Positions 36,803 to 45,440 of a DNA stretch of 64,000 nt are shown piece after piece (within the stretch, counting starts at the first letter, position 1; every line of letters starts with the position of its first letter). The stretch spans positions 48,749-112,748 of the forward strand of contig NZ_LMUL01000005.1 of NCBI RefSeq assembly GCF_009765965.1, given 5' to 3'. A program made the translations under genes and the position numbers. Below the pieces are notes generated by a model. The model had not been told where the DNA came from and did not search any database. It saw only the letters and a program-made list of their open reading frames with translations. This DNA comes from Caulobacter sp. S45 (GTDB taxonomy: Bacteria; Pseudomonadota; Alphaproteobacteria; Caulobacterales; Caulobacteraceae).

Positions 36803-37690
36803 ATGCCAGACCGCGCGCACCTGGAGGCCCTGGCCACCCAGCTAGAGGCCTCTGGCGACTACCGCGTGCTACGCAAGCTGCGCCAACGCGACCAGTTGCC
36901 CTCTCCGCCCCCAGGGGCGCGCCTTGGCCTGGTGCTCGACGTCGAGACCACCGGCGCCGATCTACGCGGCGACGAGGTGATCGAACTGGCCATGGTGCGC
37001 TTCGTCTACAGCCCGGAAGGCGAAGTGCTCGGCATACAGGAGATCTTCCAGGGCTATCACCAGCCCTCCAAACCGATCTCAGCGGAGATCACCGCCTTGA
37101 CCGGCATCGACGCCGCAACGGTCGCCGGCCACAAACTTGATCTAGACCGGGTGGGGGCGTTCGTCGCGCCATCGGCGATCGTGGTGGCTCACAACGCGGC
37201 TTTCGACCGGCGGTTCGCCGAGCGCCTGCCCCCCTATTTCTCCACCAAGGCATGGGGCTGCTCGATGTCCGAGCCGCCCTGGCGCGAGGAGGGCTTCGAA
37301 GGGCTCAAACTCAGCCATCTCGCCGCTCAGTGCGGTTTCTTCTACGACAAGCACCAGGCGCTGCAGGACTGCCTGGCGACGCTGGAGATCCTGGCCCGTC
37401 CCCTGCCCTCCGGACGGACGGCCTTGGCCGCGCTTTTGGAGCGCGCACGCCGCCCCAGTTGGCGGCTTTGGGCGGAAAACGCTCCGTTCGAACACAAGGA
37501 CGTTCTCAAGGCGCGGGGGTATCGCTGGAGCGGTGGCGACGACGGTCGCCCACGCGCTTGGTGGACTGACGTAGATCAGGACATGGTCGAGGCGGAACTC
37601 GATTGGCTCAGATCCAACGTCTATGGCTACGAGGCGGAGGTGCCGCAGCGACGGCTCACCGCCTTTGATCGCTATTCGGAGCGCGCCTAA
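36803..37690 (+). CDS. DnaQ-like 3'-5' exonuclease (DEDDh)
   Basis: 295 residues. The exonuclease fold starts at about residue 41 with LGLVLDVETTG (Asp46, Glu48), then ITALTGIDAATVAG, AHNAAFDRRF (Asp) and DKHQALQDC (His and Asp), giving a full DEDDh set. A C-terminal region of about 90 residues (PFEHKDVLKARGYRWSGGDDGRPRAWWTDV) is a separate module seen in some bacterial exonucleases. It would degrade or trim single-stranded nucleic acid; the target is unknown. It stands alone, with an XRE-type regulator downstream. Confidence 0.88.
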   Translation: MPDRAHLEALATQLEASGDYRVLRKLRQRDQLPSPPPGARLGLVLDVETTGADLRGDEVIELAMVRFVYSPEGEVLGIQEIFQGYHQPSKPISAEITALTGIDAATVAGHKLDLDRVGAFVAPSAIVVAHNAAFDRRFAERLPPYFSTKAWGCSMSEPPWREEGFEGLKLSHLAAQCGFFYDKHQALQDCLATLEILARPLPSGRTALAALLERARRPSWRLWAENAPFEHKDVLKARGYRWSGGDDGRPRAWWTDVDQDMVEAELDWLRSNVYGYEAEVPQRRLTAFDRYSERA

Positions 37691-37793
37691 AGCCAGGGCC
37701 CGACGCGAACCGTCTGAACGGCCGCGCCCACGCTTTACCCCGCCTGTCGCTTTGGGCATTCAGGTCGGCGATATCAACGAAAGTTCACCCACA

Positions 37794-38204
37794 GTGGCCG
37801 ATGGTTCATCTCGAGCGGGACCGGATCCGATCGACATTGAGGTTGGACTAACAATCCGGCGACTGCGCACCTCCCAGGGTAAGAGCCAGGCGACGTTGGG
37901 GAGTGCAATCGGCCTCACCTTCCAGCAGGTCCAGAAGTACGAGCGCGGCGCCAATCGCATCAGCGCTTCCATGCTGGTGAGAGTGGCCAAGGCGCTCGAC
38001 GTCCAGCCCGCCGACCTCCTTCCCACGACCGATGCGCCCCGCCTTCCGCCGGCCATTCGCCATTTCGCCTGGGTGCACGGGACCGACGAGCTGGTGGCGG
38101 GCTATGCCGCGATCAAATCCATCCGTCACCGCCGCGCGGTCCTCGTGCTGGTGCGCAATTTGATGGACGAAGGTCCCCAAGAAGACCGTGAGCCCCAGGC
38201 CTAG
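37794..38204 (+). CDS. XRE-family helix-turn-helix regulator
   Basis: About 136 residues. The HTH is VGLTIRRLRTSQGKSQATLGSAIGLTFQQVQKYERGANRIS, a clear Cro/CI-type domain, and ALDVQPADLLP follows. The rest (RHFAWVHGTDELVAGYAAIKSIRHRRAVLVLVRNL) resembles the tail of small Caulobacter-type regulators. No ATG fits; the GTG at 37794 or a TTG at 37752 may be the start. It sits about 100 bases after the exonuclease gene. Confidence 0.78.
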   Translation: MADGSSRAGPDPIDIEVGLTIRRLRTSQGKSQATLGSAIGLTFQQVQKYERGANRISASMLVRVAKALDVQPADLLPTTDAPRLPPAIRHFAWVHGTDELVAGYAAIKSIRHRRAVLVLVRNLMDEGPQEDREPQA

Positions 38205-38291
38205 CGCCTCCGTCGCCTCCCGAAACCTGTGCATGTTCGAACTCGGCGGCTCGACTCTCGGCCGCCCCCGTGTTCTCTATCCGTTCTGGGG

Positions 38292-38666
38292 ATGGAGGTG
38301 GGGTTGGACAGCGGAATTGTCGAATGGGGAGGCGTGCGCTTCCTGGCGCTGCATCACCATGACGGTCACTTCTTCCGTCAGCCCGGGCTGTTCGGCCTGG
38401 TCCAGCGCATGGGCGATCAACGCGCCCTGCTCTACATCGGCCACACCGACAACATCGCGCTGGGCTGCAAGCCGTATGGGGTCTGGGAGGACGCCCTGCG
38501 GCTTGGAATGAACGAGCTCCACGTCGCCTTGCACGTGGTCGAGCGGATCGACCGGCTCGTCCTTTGCGGTCACATCGTCAAACGATGCGAACCGCTGCTC
38601 AATCTGATTGGCGAAACCGCCCCCGCGCTGGAGCCGGCGGTCCTAAAGCGCGCGGGAACCGGCTAG
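38292..38666 (+). CDS. Conserved-looking hypothetical protein
   Basis: 124 residues, no signal or membrane segment. The N-terminal part (VRFLALHHHDGHFFRQPGLFGLVQRMG, LLYIGHTDNIAL) has an order suggesting a beta-alpha fold and contains a HHHDGH cluster that might bind metal. I do not recognise the family. GGGG precedes the ATG. A hairpin terminator follows 25 bases after the stop. Confidence 0.55.
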   Translation: MEVGLDSGIVEWGGVRFLALHHHDGHFFRQPGLFGLVQRMGDQRALLYIGHTDNIALGCKPYGVWEDALRLGMNELHVALHVVERIDRLVLCGHIVKRCEPLLNLIGETAPALEPAVLKRAGTG

Positions 38667-38691
38667 CTCTGACCTAGCCCCTCAAACCAAT

Positions 38692-38715
38692 AGGGGCGGC
38701 CTTGCGGCCGCCCCT
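38692..38715. terminator. Bidirectional hairpin between convergent genes
   Basis: Perfect nine-base-pair stem AGGGGCGGC/GCCGCCCCT around a short loop, between stops at 38666 (+) and 38721 (-). No long T-run. Confidence 0.6.
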
Positions 38716-38720
38716 GCGTC

Positions 38721-38903
38721 TTAGCGCCGATGGTGAGTGTAGTGGTTGCCGGTGCGGCGGTTCACGTAATGGCCGCCCCGGTGGGACGAGCCGTGTCCGC
38801 CGCGATAGTGGCCGCCCATGGAACCGTAGTGGCCATGCCCGCGGGCTTGGGCGGCGCCTGCAACCATCAGGACCATGGCCACGCCGATCAGCATCGTTTT
38901 CAT
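38721..38903 (-). CDS. Small secreted Gly/His/Arg-rich protein
   Basis: 60 residues. Signal MKTMLIGVAMVLMVAGAAQARG, then a repetitive mature part with GHGHYGSMGGHYRGGHG and RTGNHYTHHRR, nine His in about 38 residues. GGGGGAAG precedes the ATG at 38903; the longer in-frame start lacks a ribosome site and would bury the signal. Such peptides are common and uncharacterised in Caulobacterales and sphingomonads. Metal or surface binding is possible but unproven. Confidence 0.72.
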   Translation of the reverse strand: MKTMLIGVAMVLMVAGAAQARGHGHYGSMGGHYRGGHGSSHRGGHYVNRRTGNHYTHHRR

Positions 38904-39020
38904 CTTACTTCCCCCAGGGCGGCGACGCCGCCCTGTGACTTCGGTGCGCCCGAACTTTGAGCCCAAGCCTCAGCCAGCCCACAATAGCCTCCCCACGCGC
39001 CGCTCGATCGTATACCAGAT

Positions 39021-39040
39021 ACAGAAACATGAATTTCTGT
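39021..39040. promoter_or_regulatory. Perfect inverted repeat in a divergent gap
   Basis: ACAGAAA and TTTCTGT arms (39021-39027, 39034-39040) with a six-base spacer, in the 207-base gap between the small secreted gene (-) and the gene at 39111 (+). Candidate operator; no factor known. Confidence 0.4.
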
Positions 39041-39110
39041 TTCCGCCCCCTCTGGGACTTCGGATACGGCGTTCGCGCGGTGGGGATTGCCGATGTGCAG
39101 GGCCAAAGTG

Positions 39111-40781
39111 ATGTCTGCCTCCTCGGCAATCGCGCGATGCGCGATACGATGGTCGCTCGCGGCCTGCATCGTGGGTCTTGGCCTGCAGACCGACGCCGCG
39201 CAGGCAGCGGACCAGCCCATTCCGGCCCTCTCTCCGACAGCCTCCACGCCGGCCCCTCGCGCCAGGCTGATCGCCAGCTTCGATGGCCTGGGCCGCAGTT
39301 TCACCGGGCCCCAGGGGCAGGCTTTCGGACGCAATCCGTCGGACAATTCGCTGGCGGTCGGTCCGAACCACATCGTCCAGGTCGTCAACACCCGCATGGC
39401 GGTGTTCACCAAGGCCGGCGAGATGTTCGGCGAGACCGGCCGCGCGCTCTACGGGCCGATTGAGACGCGCAACGTGTTCCGCGGCTTCGGCGGTCCGTGC
39501 GAGGCGATCAACAACGGCGATGCGGTGGTCCGTTACGATCAGCTCGCCAACCGGTGGCTGATCGTCATGCCGATCTTCACTCGCACCCCTCGACGCGGGC
39601 CCGAGCCCCCTGCGCTCAAGGCCGGCCAGCCCGCGGCGCTTAGCCAACCCGGCCGCCCCGACCAGCCCGGCCCCGCCCGGCCGCTGTTTCAGCCCGCCGC
39701 CGCACCGCTGGACGTGGCGGTGGAGGGCCGCGCGCCCGAGCGGCCCAAGGGGCCGGACACCGGTTCCTATGCGATGTGCTACGCGGTCAGCGCGACGCCG
39801 GACCCGCTCGGCGCCTATTACCGCTACGAGTTCGTGCGCCCGCTGTTTCCCGACTATCCCCGGCCGGCGCTCTGGCCCGACGGCTACTACGTTCCCAGCA
39901 GCACCGGCGACCAGGTGATCCAGAAGCAGGCCTGCGTGGCGGAGCGGACCAAGATGCTGCGCGGCGAGCCCGCCCGCGAGCTCTGCGTAATCGTCGATGG
40001 GGTCAACTTCCTCAACAACGCCGACCTGGATGGCAAAATTTTGCCGCCGAAGGGCGCGCCCAATCTCGTGATCGCGGCGGGCGGGTCGCAGCTTCTCGGC
40101 AAGACGGGCGACGACGCGCTCTATTTCTGGAAATTCCATGTCGACTGGGATCATCCGGCGCGCACGACGCTGAGCGGGCCGCTCCGCCTGCCGGTGGCGC
40201 CCTATCGCTACCTGTGCGGCGGCCAACTGACCAAATGCACGCCCCAGCCGCGCGTGGAGATGAAGCTCGACTCCCAGGGCGACAAGATCACCCAGCGCTT
40301 CGCCTATCGCCGTTTGCCGGCCGGAGAGGCGCTGGTCGCCACCCACTCGGTGGCGGACGAGGCCGGCGGCGGCGCGGTGCGGTGGTACGAGCTGCGGCTC
40401 GACCACAACCGCGACCCGGTGCTGCGCCAACAGGGCACGCTCGCGCCCGACGCCAGCTTCCGCTGGATGCCCAGCCCGGCGATGGACCGGTTCGGCGACA
40501 TCGGCGTGGGCTATTCCTTCGGCGACGCCAGCACCTATGTGGGCCAGCGCTTCGCCGGCCGCCTCGCCGACGATCCGCCGGGCGCGATGGGCGCGGAGAC
40601 GGTGCTGGTCCACGGCCAGGCCGCCCAGGCCGACACCTTGCGCTGGGAAGACTACGCCGAGACGGTGGTCGATCCCGTCGACGACTGCACCCTATGGTAC
40701 GTCGGCGATTACTTGCGGGCGGGCGACGCTGCCTATTCCACCCGGATCGGGGCGTTCCAGCTCGGCGCCTGCGGGCGGTAG
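39111..40781 (+). CDS. Large secreted protein of unknown function
   Basis: About 556 residues. Signal peptide MSASSAIARCAIRWSLAACIVGLG... cleaved near AAQAAD. The mature part begins with DGLGRSFTGPQGQAFGRNPSDNSLAVGPNHIVQVVNTRMAVF. A Pro-rich loop (about 170-215) interrupts it. Recurrent WDHPARTTLSGP, DRFGDIGVGYSFGDAST and TLRWEDYAETVVDPVDDCTLWYVGDYL blocks look like blades of a beta-propeller. A start six codons earlier (ATG 39093) is possible. Enzymatic residues cannot be identified. Proteins with these motifs are found secreted in Acidobacteria and Proteobacteria, from memory. Confidence 0.7.
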   Translation: MSASSAIARCAIRWSLAACIVGLGLQTDAAQAADQPIPALSPTASTPAPRARLIASFDGLGRSFTGPQGQAFGRNPSDNSLAVGPNHIVQVVNTRMAVFTKAGEMFGETGRALYGPIETRNVFRGFGGPCEAINNGDAVVRYDQLANRWLIVMPIFTRTPRRGPEPPALKAGQPAALSQPGRPDQPGPARPLFQPAAAPLDVAVEGRAPERPKGPDTGSYAMCYAVSATPDPLGAYYRYEFVRPLFPDYPRPALWPDGYYVPSSTGDQVIQKQACVAERTKMLRGEPARELCVIVDGVNFLNNADLDGKILPPKGAPNLVIAAGGSQLLGKTGDDALYFWKFHVDWDHPARTTLSGPLRLPVAPYRYLCGGQLTKCTPQPRVEMKLDSQGDKITQRFAYRRLPAGEALVATHSVADEAGGGAVRWYELRLDHNRDPVLRQQGTLAPDASFRWMPSPAMDRFGDIGVGYSFGDASTYVGQRFAGRLADDPPGAMGAETVLVHGQAAQADTLRWEDYAETVVDPVDDCTLWYVGDYLRAGDAAYSTRIGAFQLGACGR

Positions 40782-41023
40782 CAACCTGGCGTTCGCTCCG
40801 GCGGAGCGCACTGACGGGGTCAGTCTGGTCCGCTCGCGCCGGTGTTTGCGCCGGGCCTAGCACCTGTCCGCCTCGACGCGCAGGGCCGCCCAATTCCCCA
40901 GGGTCGCATCGAGCGCCCGGCTGACCTGGGCGTAACCGCTCTCCGTATCCAGGGCGGGCGGCCCCGTCGGCGCCGTCCACCGCCTGCGCGAGCGCGTCCA
41001 AGGCCGTCAGGTCCGTCGTTCAA

Positions 41024-41203
41024 GCGCCCAAACCGGACATGAGCTTCCCTCCAGAAATGCGACATGACCAGCGCTGGCTAGGCTCGATCCCCGCCCAGCC
41101 TTCATGTCTGGAGGTGGGGTACAGCGGACTCGACGTTCGCCGAGAAGCGGACATGCCCGAAGGGCGACTTTCTGGAACACGGCGCGTGGCAGAGGGCGAC
41201 CCA
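41024..41203 (+). repeat. Dispersed 180-bp degenerate repeat, copy 1 of 6
   Basis: Starts GCGCCCAAACCGGACAT, has CTCCAGAAATGCGACAT about 25 bases on, AGCGGACAT internally and ends GGCGACCCA. It lies in the 498-base gap 40782-41279 between convergent genes; the remainder of the gap shows nothing I can name. Confidence 0.75.
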
Positions 41204-41279
41204 TGGTGGCCAGGCATTGTCAAGCATGAGCGTGTTGGCGACATGGGAGCAGTAAGTGCGCGTGAAGGGTTTCTCGCGC

Positions 41280-42848
41280 TCAGCCCGCCCCTCGGTGTGC
41301 GCCGATCGCCTTGCCCCACAGATCGCAGTGATACTCTTTGGCGTACGGCGCCAGCAGATGAGGCTGGCCGATATCGAGCGAAAGAATGGCGTCGCGATCA
41401 CGCGAATAGGCAATCCAGGGGGCGCCCAAGCGGCCCGTGCGCGCGAAGCTGGTCCATGCCGCGATCATGCGGCGCGACAGCGCCTGCTCGGCGGGGACGA
41501 GGGAATGGGCGCTGCCCTGGCCGCCATGGAAGCCCGGGAACAGGAACTGCAGCTCGGCGGTGTGGTAGGCGCCCATGGGATAGCTGACCGATCCGAAGTA
41601 GGATGGAGCTGTGCGGTCGTCGAACTGGTAGGCGTAGACCGGCACGCGGCGGCTCCACATCCGGTCCAGGGTGCGGGCCATGCAGGCCTTGTAGCCCTCG
41701 GCGGCGGCGATCTCGGCCAGGCTGGGGCTGGCATAGGCGGTCAGGGGATAGGCGGCCTGCAGCGCCGGCGCATCCTCCGCCCCGAAGCTTTGCAGGTAAT
41801 GGGCGAAGCCTTCGGCGGTCAGGGGCGAGGCCCCGTTCAGCTCGTCCAGGAAGAAAGCCTGCTCGTCGCCGACCAGGCCGGTCAGGATCGGGACCCGGTT
41901 GAACCGGCCCGAGCCGAAGGCCTCGAACGGGGATGCGGTGATCACCGTCCCGTCCGCCGTGGGGAACCCAGCCGCTACCAGCGGGATCATCGGCCCTTGG
42001 GCCTTCAGCACCTGCTCCACGCTCAGGGCGCGCAGGCAGGATGCATCCTGTCCCGCGCAGCCGGCCTTGGCGGCGAAGGTCCGGCCCGCCTCCAGCGCCT
42101 TGGCGGGCGGGATCTGCTCCACATGGGTGCCGCTCTGGTTGATCGCGCGCTGGAACAGGCCCGCCGCCGTGGGCGAGACGAGTTGCGCCATCACGCTGGT
42201 GCCGCCGCCGGACTGGCCGAAGATGGTGACGTTGCCGGGATCGCCCCTGAAGGCCGCTATGTTGCGCCGGACCCACTTCAGGGCTGCCTGCTGGTCCATG
42301 ATCCCGTAGTTGGCGAACGGATGGCCCTCCGCATCCAGGGCCGGATGGGACAGGAAGCCTAGGGCGCCGATGCGGTAGTTTAGCGTCACTACCACCACGC
42401 CGGCACGCGCCAAGGCCGAGCCGTCGTAGTCGTCGCTCTCGCCGGAAAACAGGCCCCCGCCATAGAACCACACCATCACCGGCAGCCGCCGCTTCACTAC
42501 GTCGGCAGGGGCGTAGACGTTCAGATACAGGCAGTCCTCGCTCACGCTGGGGCTGGCGAAGACGCCGCGCGGCGACTGGGGACAGGTCCCGCCGAAGCGC
42601 TCGGCCTTGCGCACCCCCACCCATGGCTTGACCGGCTCGGGCGGCCGCCAGCGCAATTCGCCCACGGGCGCCGCCGCATAAGGCACGCCCAGGAAGCGAT
42701 CCACGCCCTCCATCCGTACGCCCGAGACCGCGCCGCCGTCCGTGCGCGCCTCGGGCAAGCCGGTCGGCTGCGCTCGCGCCAGGCCCGAAAGGCAGGCGAG
42801 GCCTAATGCGACGGCAACGCCCCGCAACACCGATCCGGCCCTGGTCAT
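41280..42848 (-). CDS. Type B carboxylesterase, secreted
   Basis: 522 residues. Signal peptide ends LSGLARAQ. The alpha/beta hydrolase core has GVPYAAAPVGELRWRPP, SEDCLYLNVYAP, the oxyanion hole WFYGGGL, nucleophile Ser in FGQSGGGTS, Glu in VGDEQAFFLDE and His in GAYHTAELQFLF. Conserved Cys residues (FGGTCPQ, SEDCLYL) fit the family disulfide. It should hydrolyse carboxylic esters in the periplasm. The M at 42848 has GAGAGG upstream. It shares the strand with the LysR gene and is near a second hydrolase and a porin, probably one catabolic locus. Confidence 0.92.
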   Translation of the reverse strand: MTRAGSVLRGVAVALGLACLSGLARAQPTGLPEARTDGGAVSGVRMEGVDRFLGVPYAAAPVGELRWRPPEPVKPWVGVRKAERFGGTCPQSPRGVFASPSVSEDCLYLNVYAPADVVKRRLPVMVWFYGGGLFSGESDDYDGSALARAGVVVVTLNYRIGALGFLSHPALDAEGHPFANYGIMDQQAALKWVRRNIAAFRGDPGNVTIFGQSGGGTSVMAQLVSPTAAGLFQRAINQSGTHVEQIPPAKALEAGRTFAAKAGCAGQDASCLRALSVEQVLKAQGPMIPLVAAGFPTADGTVITASPFEAFGSGRFNRVPILTGLVGDEQAFFLDELNGASPLTAEGFAHYLQSFGAEDAPALQAAYPLTAYASPSLAEIAAAEGYKACMARTLDRMWSRRVPVYAYQFDDRTAPSYFGSVSYPMGAYHTAELQFLFPGFHGGQGSAHSLVPAEQALSRRMIAAWTSFARTGRLGAPWIAYSRDRDAILSLDIGQPHLLAPYAKEYHCDLWGKAIGAHRGAG

Positions 42849-43075
42849 CCACATCCTCTCACCACCGTCCAGGCTCGACCCTTAGAGGGGATTTTGCGGA
42901 CCGAGGGATATACGAATAGCAGATTGATATTTGATTTTATGATCACCTGAATACTGTATTTTACTTGCAGTAACGCAGGCCGGATGGTTCTTCCCAAGAC
43001 AGGGTCGGCTCGCTCCTTTCTCGCCGGCCTCACCTCTAGGGGGAGGGTTCGCCCTCCCCCGTTTGCAGTTCCCGA

Positions 43076-44008
43076 TCATCCCGGCCGCGAGGGCCGACGC
43101 TCATCCAGCGCCGCGGCCAGCCTGCGCGCCAGGCGCCTGAAGTTGTCAGCGAGGTGCTCGGCCAGGGGCGTCAGCGGCGCCCCGGCCTTCTTAATCAGGG
43201 CCAGCGACGTTACCGGCAGGGGCTCGGCGATCGGGATCGGGGCCATAACCGAGGCCACATGCTCGTTGGCCAGCAGGTTGTCCGGGAAGAAGGCGACCAG
43301 GTCGGTCTGGGGGATCAGTTCCAGCAGCGCAGGAAAGGATTCGCACGTCACCGCGATCCTCGGCTGGGGCGCGGACAGCTTTAGGAAGTGCGACGAGATG
43401 ATCTCCACGAAGCTGGGGTCGTCGCTGGTCAGCATCAGCTCCGCCTCGGCCAGCTCCGCCAGGGTGCGCGCCTTGGCCAGCGGATGGCCGTTGCGGACCC
43501 AGGGGACGATCTGATTGCGCATCAAGATCTCGACCTCCACGTCGGCGGCGATGGTGGCGATGGGCATGCCGCCGACCGCGAAGTCGAAACGGCCCTGGCG
43601 CAGGCCCGACAGGGCGTAGTCGAACACGCCGCCGCCGATCTTCAGCTTGGCCGCCGGAAAGCTCTTGCGGAACCGGCCGACCGCTTCCGCCGCCATGACC
43701 ATGGAGGCGACCGGCGACAGGCCCACCGCGACCGAGCCCGCCCCGCCCCCGCTCATCTGGCTGACCTCCTCGCGTGCGCGGCGCAGTTCGAGGTCGATCC
43801 ACTTGGCGCGCTCGAAGAAGGCCTGCCCCGCCTTGGTGGGCGCACTGCCGGTGGCGGTGCGGGTGATCAGCATGGCGCCGAGCTGCGCCTCCAAGTCCTG
43901 CAGCGCCTTGGTCAGCGCCGGCTGCGAGACGCCCAGCTTAAGCGACGCGCCCCGGATGCTGCCGGTCTCGACGATGGCCAGAAACGCCCGGATGTAGCGA
44001 AGCTTCAT
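43076..44008 (-). CDS. LysR-family transcriptional regulator
   Basis: About 310 residues. The winged HTH is at the start (MKLRYIRAFLAIVETGSIRGASLKLGVSQPALTKALQDLEAQLG). The effector domain has the usual periplasmic-binding shape. It is divergent from the hydrolase-porin pair and upstream of the carboxylesterase on the same strand, so it probably controls them. An ATG 39 bases upstream (44047) is an alternative start. The effector is unknown. Confidence 0.9.
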   Translation of the reverse strand: MKLRYIRAFLAIVETGSIRGASLKLGVSQPALTKALQDLEAQLGAMLITRTATGSAPTKAGQAFFERAKWIDLELRRAREEVSQMSGGGAGSVAVGLSPVASMVMAAEAVGRFRKSFPAAKLKIGGGVFDYALSGLRQGRFDFAVGGMPIATIAADVEVEILMRNQIVPWVRNGHPLAKARTLAELAEAELMLTSDDPSFVEIISSHFLKLSAPQPRIAVTCESFPALLELIPQTDLVAFFPDNLLANEHVASVMAPIPIAEPLPVTSLALIKKAGAPLTPLAEHLADNFRRLARRLAAALDERRPSRPG

Positions 44009-44470
44009 AGCATCCCGCGACGCAAGCAGACCTGGAGTACGCGACATGAGCTGGGCCTGGAATGGTTCATCCACGGAGATACTATTTTTGCAGCCATATC
44101 GGAATTGGTTATCGCCAAGGTGGGTTGGCGCGTGTTCGCGGCATATGTAGATGTTCGGTCTATTCCTATAATTATCGATATTTTTCAATGTACTGGCTCA
44201 ACGCCGAACCCGAATATTTTCCGGAGTTCACGGCGCCACCGCCCTTGACGCTCGCTTCGACGCACGCCGTTGACCTTGTACGATTGTCAGACCAAAATTC
44301 GAAACAATTTGGAATTGGAACGATGATCTGCAGAATACCACGCGAGATGATCGCCAAAATCTAGAAGCGGCGCATCCGGCATAACCACCGCATCACGATA
44401 TGCTTGCTGATCGTACGCAACTAATGCGCCGATTGCTGTGAGCACTAAAAAAAATAATCTCGGGGGAGGA
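44009..44470. promoter_or_regulatory. Divergent control region between LysR gene and hydrolase gene
   Basis: 462 bases, AT-rich from 44150 to 44420, which stands out in this genome. AT-rich dyads such as TATAATTATCGATA (44166-44179) could be LysR (T-N11-A) sites. No gene is visible. Confidence 0.45.
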
Positions 44471-45274
44471 ATGACGGGATCTTTGGAGATTTCAAGACGC
44501 GGACTGGTTGCGGGCGGCGCGCTGCTGGCGGCGTCGGGCGCGGCGGCCGCCGGCGTCCCGGGCTCAAGCCCGCGCACCTATGTGCTGGTGCATGGCTCCT
44601 GGCACGGCGGCTGGTGCTGGCGGGCGGTGGCCGCCGAGTTGCAGGCCCACGGCCACCGCGTGTTCACGCCCACCCTGCCCGGCATGGCCGAGAACGCCTT
44701 CATGAATTCGGCGGCGATCGATCTGAACACCCACATCAAATACCTGGTCGACTACTTCGCGTGGAACGACCTGAACGACGTGACCCTGATGGCCCATTCC
44801 TTCGCGGGCTGGTCGGTCTCCGGGGCGATGGAGCAGGTGAGCGGGCGCGTCTCCTCCCTGACCTTCCTGGAAGCCTTCATGCCCCTGGACGGCCAGAGCG
44901 GGGTCGAGGTGCAGACGCCGCAGAACGCCGCGGCCATGCGCGCCGCCCAGGCGCGTGGCGATGTCGGCTGGCCGCCGATTCCGGTCGCCGCCTTCGGCGT
45001 GCGCGATCCCGAGCAGGCGCGCTGGGTGGCGTCCAAGCTGACGCCCACCCCCATGGGCTGCTACTTCACCCGCCTGCACATCACCGATGGCCGCGAGCGG
45101 CCGGCGCGCAAGTTCTTCGTGCGCGCCTCGCGCTCGCCCATGCCGCTGTTCGACACCTACCTGGCCGCGGCGAAGACCAGGCCCGGCTGGCGAGGCCTCA
45201 CCATCGAGAGCGGCCATGACGTGATGGTCGACAACCCGCAGGCGCTCAGCCGCTTCCTGCTCCAGACAGCCTAA
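44471..45274 (+). CDS. Alpha/beta hydrolase with Tat-like signal (methylesterase group)
   Basis: 267 residues. ISRRGLVAGGALLAASGAAAAG is a twin-arginine type signal. The core shows YVLVHGSWHGGWCWRAVAAEL, nucleophile Ser in MAHSFAGWSV and His in ESGHDVMVDNP. This pattern is of the plant-methylesterase/EstC group. It would cleave small esters in the periplasm. GGGGGAGG stands just before the ATG. An OprB porin gene follows on the same strand. Confidence 0.85.
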   Translation: MTGSLEISRRGLVAGGALLAASGAAAAGVPGSSPRTYVLVHGSWHGGWCWRAVAAELQAHGHRVFTPTLPGMAENAFMNSAAIDLNTHIKYLVDYFAWNDLNDVTLMAHSFAGWSVSGAMEQVSGRVSSLTFLEAFMPLDGQSGVEVQTPQNAAAMRAAQARGDVGWPPIPVAAFGVRDPEQARWVASKLTPTPMGCYFTRLHITDGRERPARKFFVRASRSPMPLFDTYLAAAKTRPGWRGLTIESGHDVMVDNPQALSRFLLQTA

Positions 45275-45440
45275 GCCGGCCCGATCCGGCGCGGCCCAGG
45301 CCGCCCGCACCTTCACCAGCGCCTTCACCACCCTCGCGCGGCTCCGTCGCTGGAGACGGCCAGCTCGCGCCCATCGCCAACACAGTCCGAACAGCAACAG
45401 CCCGCAACGGGCGGCAAATACATCTCGGGGGAAGTTAGAC

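Noticed and set aside
38970..40613. - strand frame of 547 codons
   Set aside because: Antisense to a gene with signal peptide and structured blocks; composition is Arg/Gly/His-rich as expected of a shadow frame.
41256..42362. + strand frame of 368 codons over the carboxylesterase
   Set aside because: Antisense to a gene with an intact catalytic triad.
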